Shown here one piece after another: positions 61,194 to 64,000 of a DNA stretch of 64,000 nucleotides. The notes under the pieces were generated by a model. It saw nothing but the letters and a program-made list of their open reading frames with translations. It had not been told where the DNA came from and did no database searches. The stretch is from an uncultured Duncaniella sp. (GTDB lineage Bacteria > Bacteroidota > Bacteroidia > Bacteroidales > Muribaculaceae). Position 1 is the first letter of the stretch. Each line of letters starts with the position of its first letter. Made by a program: the position numbers and the translations under genes. The stretch spans positions 6,543-70,542 of the forward strand of contig NZ_CAJTQC010000014.1 of assembly GCF_910578445.1 (NCBI RefSeq), written 5' to 3'.

Positions 61194-63005
61194 CTATGCC
61201 TTGCCATTGTGAACTTTCTTATGACAACTACTGCACAGTGCAATCGTTTTTCTTCTACGTGCAATCATCATTCTTTCCCAAGGCTCTTTTCCTTTGAGTC
61301 CTTTGAGTTTTCTTACATGATGCATTTCGAGTCTGTCGGTTGCCCCGCATAATTCACACTTTTGTGCTTTAAGCCTGTCCATCAGGCTTGTGGTGCTTGT
61401 GTGCATTATGAAGTTCGGCAGAGTTGAAATTCTACTGTCCTTTGATGGCTTTAGCCTTTTGAAGCCACCATTATAGAATTTAGCTTCGATAGTATTTCCT
61501 TTCTTGCCTTGGTAGCTCACGGTGAAAATGCCGTCTTTCTTGTATTTGCGACATATCTTTGTAACCTTGCTACGATATTTTGCGGCAAAAGTCTTATACA
61601 TGCTGTATTCCATAATGTATCCGAAATTGTTCATCTGCTTAGCGCAGTTGACACCAATTCCGAAATAGTTGTAGAAACCCCTTATTTCAGAATTGTATCT
61701 TTGAAGAATTTCAAGGTCATCGTTAAAGTTGAGTTCGGGTCTTGCTTTCGGCTTCCAGATTTCTTTACCGTTGTGTTTCTTTATTTCCACAACGTCATAA
61801 TCGAGAAGCTTTTTCTTGACCGTATCTTTAGGGATACGAATCTCAACCGTTTTATTCCGAGACCTTTTCTTTCTACCGAGTGTGTCTCTGCGTGTTTCCG
61901 CACATTTTCTGTTTCGGATTTCAAAGCCGAGAAACTTCGCAGGATTATTTGAGTAGGTGACAAGGGTCTTCTCTTCGGATAATTCCAATCTTAATTTGGA
62001 TTCAAGGTATTCTTTTATGTCCGCTTTAATCTTGATTGCATCCTCACGAGAGCCTATCACGCCACATAGGAAATCATCTGCGTATCTAACGTATTTCAAT
62101 CGTTTGTAATTGGTGTCTCCCTCGTTTTTCGCAGGAGTCACCATCATGAGACTGTCATACATCTTGACGAGGCGAAGAGCCTCGTTTCGTTCCTCTGCGG
62201 TCGTGGCTTTCTTAAGAGCTACTTTTGCACGTCCTTTCTTACGTTGGTAGTGTCTGTATAGTTTGCTCACCTCCTTGCGTACACCTTTGTCGAATTTTGA
62301 GGCATACTCCTCCATATATTTGTCAAGCTGGTCAAGATATATGTTGGCAAGTATCGGGCTTATGATTCCACCCTGCGGTGTTCCGTCATAAGATTTGAAG
62401 TATTGCCAATCCTCAATGTAACCTGCGTTGAGAAACTTACGGATTAATCGGATGAAACGGCAGTCGCCAATGCGTTTTTCAAGGATTTTAATCATGACAT
62501 CGTGATTAATGTTGTCAAAAAATCCTTTAATATCGCCCTCGATATACCATTTGGCTCCACAGAAAGACTTTGAAATCTGTTCCATTGCGGTATGGCAACT
62601 TCTTTGAGGTCTGAAGCCGTGGGAACAATCAGAAAACTGTCCCTCGTAGATTGCCTCAAGAATCATCCTCACCACTTCCTGCAACAGTTTGTCCTCTATA
62701 GATGGTATGCCGAGTGGACGCATTTTACCGTTTTTCTTGGGAATATATTCCCTCCTTGACGGTTTTGGCTGATAGCTTTCATCTTTCAATGACTCTATCA
62801 GTCTGTCAATGCGCTCGATGCTCATTCCGTCAATGGTTTTGCCGTCAGTGCCTGCCGTCATATTACCCTGCTTAGGGGCAATACGTTGGTACGCGACAGC
62901 ATACATATCCTTGTTGTAAAGAATACGATACAGACGCTCGTACTTGTAATCCAAGTCCTTGCAATGTTTGTATAGACTGTTTAATACGTTTGTTGAATTT
63001 CTCAT
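61194..63005 (-). CDS. Group II intron reverse transcriptase / maturase with HNH endonuclease
   Basis: Intron-encoded protein of 603 residues that promotes splicing and retrohoming. RT blocks: GIPSIEDKLLQEVVRMILEA, the GTPQGGIISPILANIYLD region, and the catalytic YADD at 308-311 in VRYADDFLCG. The maturase region (about 380-500) contains YNSEIRGFYNYFGI. The C-terminal HNH domain has CELCGATDRLEMHHVRKLKG and LCSSCHKKVHN (zinc Cys residues and His pair). All essential motifs are present, so the intron looks mobile. The ATG at 63005 was used. Confidence 0.93.
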   Translation of the reverse strand: MRNSTNVLNSLYKHCKDLDYKYERLYRILYNKDMYAVAYQRIAPKQGNMTAGTDGKTIDGMSIERIDRLIESLKDESYQPKPSRREYIPKKNGKMRPLGIPSIEDKLLQEVVRMILEAIYEGQFSDCSHGFRPQRSCHTAMEQISKSFCGAKWYIEGDIKGFFDNINHDVMIKILEKRIGDCRFIRLIRKFLNAGYIEDWQYFKSYDGTPQGGIISPILANIYLDQLDKYMEEYASKFDKGVRKEVSKLYRHYQRKKGRAKVALKKATTAEERNEALRLVKMYDSLMMVTPAKNEGDTNYKRLKYVRYADDFLCGVIGSREDAIKIKADIKEYLESKLRLELSEEKTLVTYSNNPAKFLGFEIRNRKCAETRRDTLGRKKRSRNKTVEIRIPKDTVKKKLLDYDVVEIKKHNGKEIWKPKARPELNFNDDLEILQRYNSEIRGFYNYFGIGVNCAKQMNNFGYIMEYSMYKTFAAKYRSKVTKICRKYKKDGIFTVSYQGKKGNTIEAKFYNGGFKRLKPSKDSRISTLPNFIMHTSTTSLMDRLKAQKCELCGATDRLEMHHVRKLKGLKGKEPWERMMIARRRKTIALCSSCHKKVHNGKA

Positions 63006-63542
63006 AAAGTCTCACACTTCATTCATTAATTGTATTAAAAATCTCCACTGTCTCCCTTCGCCATGTACGAGGCTTTCCCTCGCTCGGACTACTGCGGAGA
63101 CTCCGTTACCATGCTGTCAGCGGATGCTGACAGTTTAGGCAATCCCAGTTTATAGTGCCTTAACTATTGGCTTGACAAGTTGTCGGGTATGACTTCCACC
63201 TGTTCCTGTATATTACAGTTGCGCTGCACCAAGTTCCTGCTCTCCCTACGCTACGACTGCAAAGAGAGTGATGCAGTATGACGATTAGAAACTTCTTGTG
63301 GTTGTTTCCATAGTTACCTTACGTCATAGCCTACTACACGGACCACTTAGATTATCATTCAACCAATTCGGGCTTTACCCTCATACTTGTCTTATCATCG
63401 CTATTCAGTCGCAGTTTGGTAACTAACTGACTTATAGTTGTACCGACGTGCTACACTCCCTGCCGTCTTTCGTTGGACAGATAAGTCGGTGATGATAGGT
63501 CATTTTCAAAGAACACTTGCCTAATCCTTGCCAAAGGGACTA
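63006..63542 (-). other. Group II intron 5' region (domains I-III)
   Basis: No protein-coding gene. On the minus strand this follows the intron 5' end and holds the non-coding core of the ribozyme before the maturase. Individual subdomains and exon-binding sites were not mapped. Confidence 0.6.
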
Positions 63543-63568
63543 TTAAGACACTACCTTGACTGGCGCAC

Positions 63569-64000
63569 CATACAGATATAGCCCGAACCCCTTTTCAATC
63601 TGCTGCTTAATGAAATTATTGATGATGGCGTATGACTTGCCCGAACCGGGAGTGCCGAGGACTATTGAGGCGCGGAATGGGTTAACCACATTTATCCACC
63701 CTTTGTTCCACCGTTTCTTGTAGTAGAAACGTGTCGGCAGATTTATGGAGTACTCGTTAGTCAAAAGGCGTGTTTCCTGCTGAAAACTTTCATTCTCGTT
63801 GTTGAAAACATCGTCCATCATATTATTTTTGAGCAAACGGCTTATCCATGTTCCAGCCATAAGGATACAGGCGAAACCGCACCCGGAGGTAATGATGTAA
63901 GATGATGTGCGGAACGTGCTTGCGGTGTCGGCGGGTATCCACCAGTTGAGGAAAAACAGCACAAGCCCTACGCCGAGAAAAATCCAGATTGTTTTCCATT
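63569..64000 (-). CDS. traG: Coupling protein TraG, N-terminal exon (5' end beyond window)
   Basis: The upstream exon of traG, open to the window edge. From the edge it reads WKTIWIFLGVGLVLFFLNWW, then a second hydrophobic segment (IITSGCGFACILMAGTWI), as VirD4 proteins have two membrane helices at the N terminus. The Walker A motif is LGTPGSGKSYAI. The GTG at 63962 could be misread as a start, but the frame continues upstream. The exon ends at base 63569 with CTGTATG, giving LY and the first base of Asp; the next sequence is the intron. Confidence 0.88.

Larger units (their letters stand above)
61081..63568 (-). mobile_element. Group II intron inserted in traG
   Basis: A 2488-base intron on the minus strand. 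The 5' end starts GTGCGCC (63568 downward), the group II consensus. The 3' end is ...GCTTAGCCTAC with the final dinucleotide AC (61082-61081). Domain V is at 61175-61142 (see separate entry). Domain VI is a hairpin with a bulged A seven bases from the 3' end (TTAGCC). The maturase gene lies in domain IV. Removing it rejoins an uninterrupted traG frame. About 540 bases before the maturase start hold domains I-III. Confidence 0.9.
40466..64000. mobile_element. Integrative and conjugative element (left part), inserted next to ssrA
   Basis: From the 3' end of ssrA to the window edge the genes are those of a Bacteroidales conjugative element: tyrosine recombinase, two small DNA-binding proteins, DUF3945, topoisomerase-like, DUF1896, giant methylase-helicase, RteB-like and RteC-like regulators and the coupling protein TraG. 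An AT-rich cargo operon (52.3-57.2 kb) and a group II intron are embedded in it. The layout resembles CTnDOT-type elements. The left boundary is inferred from the ssrA end; no attR, mobilisation relaxase or other tra gene falls inside the window. Confidence 0.82.

Noticed and set aside
1..64000. CRISPR arrays, rRNA and tRNA genes
   Set aside because: No regularly spaced direct repeats, no rRNA-like stretches and no tRNA cloverleaf other than the tRNA-like part of tmRNA were seen by eye.

Overview
The window reads as a Bacteroidales chromosome, most likely a gut Muribaculaceae or close relative (inference from protein style and gene content; I could not run a search). Several genes have upstream sequences fitting the Bacteroidetes promoter (TTTG or TTG, 19-20 bases, then TAnnTTTG). 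The tmRNA tag reads GENNYALAA, the pattern I associate with Bacteroides, and the RprX/RprY pair and methylmalonyl-CoA mutase fit the phylum. The first 40 kb are moderately GC-rich core genome.

Core region, 1-40.5 kb. It opens with a translation cluster (rplM partial, rpsI, rpsB, tsf). A LytS/LytTR two-component pair, a small secreted protein and a short-chain dehydrogenase follow. On the minus strand lie an outer-membrane barrel with a LysM/periplasmic-binding-like lipid-envelope protein, ribosomal protein L31 type B, and two large secreted pectate-lyase-like proteins, one fused to a complete M64 metallopeptidase. Then pyrF and prfA (minus), a threonine operon (thrA, a phosphoglycerate-mutase-like homoserine kinase candidate, thrC), both subunits of methylmalonyl-CoA mutase, an iron alcohol dehydrogenase, kup, uvrB, a YgiQ radical-SAM protein, an AhpC peroxiredoxin, rprX/rprY, an alpha/beta hydrolase and ssrA (tmRNA).

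Mobile region, about 40.5-64 kb. Directly after ssrA comes an integrative and conjugative element that runs off the right edge. It starts with a CTnDOT-type tyrosine recombinase preceded by paired CGTTACTAA repeats, then two small helix-turn-helix proteins, a DUF3945 protein, a type IA topoisomerase homologue that has lost its catalytic residues, a DUF1896 protein, and a giant methylase-helicase interrupted by one in-frame TAA. Next is an AT-rich cargo operon: BlaI-type repressor, M56 metallopeptidase with a TonB C-terminal domain, TonB-dependent outer-membrane receptor, and GLPGLI protein. It reads as a self-contained sensor-repressor-transporter system. Regulators follow: a degenerate RteB/NtrC-like protein, a highly structured candidate small RNA with its own promoter and terminator, and an RteC-like protein. 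The coupling-protein gene traG (minus strand, N terminus beyond the window) is interrupted by a full 2.5 kb group II intron encoding a reverse transcriptase with an HNH domain. The exon junction restores the traG reading frame.

No CRISPR array, rRNA or tRNA was seen. Domain and family names come from recognition of motifs, not from database searches.
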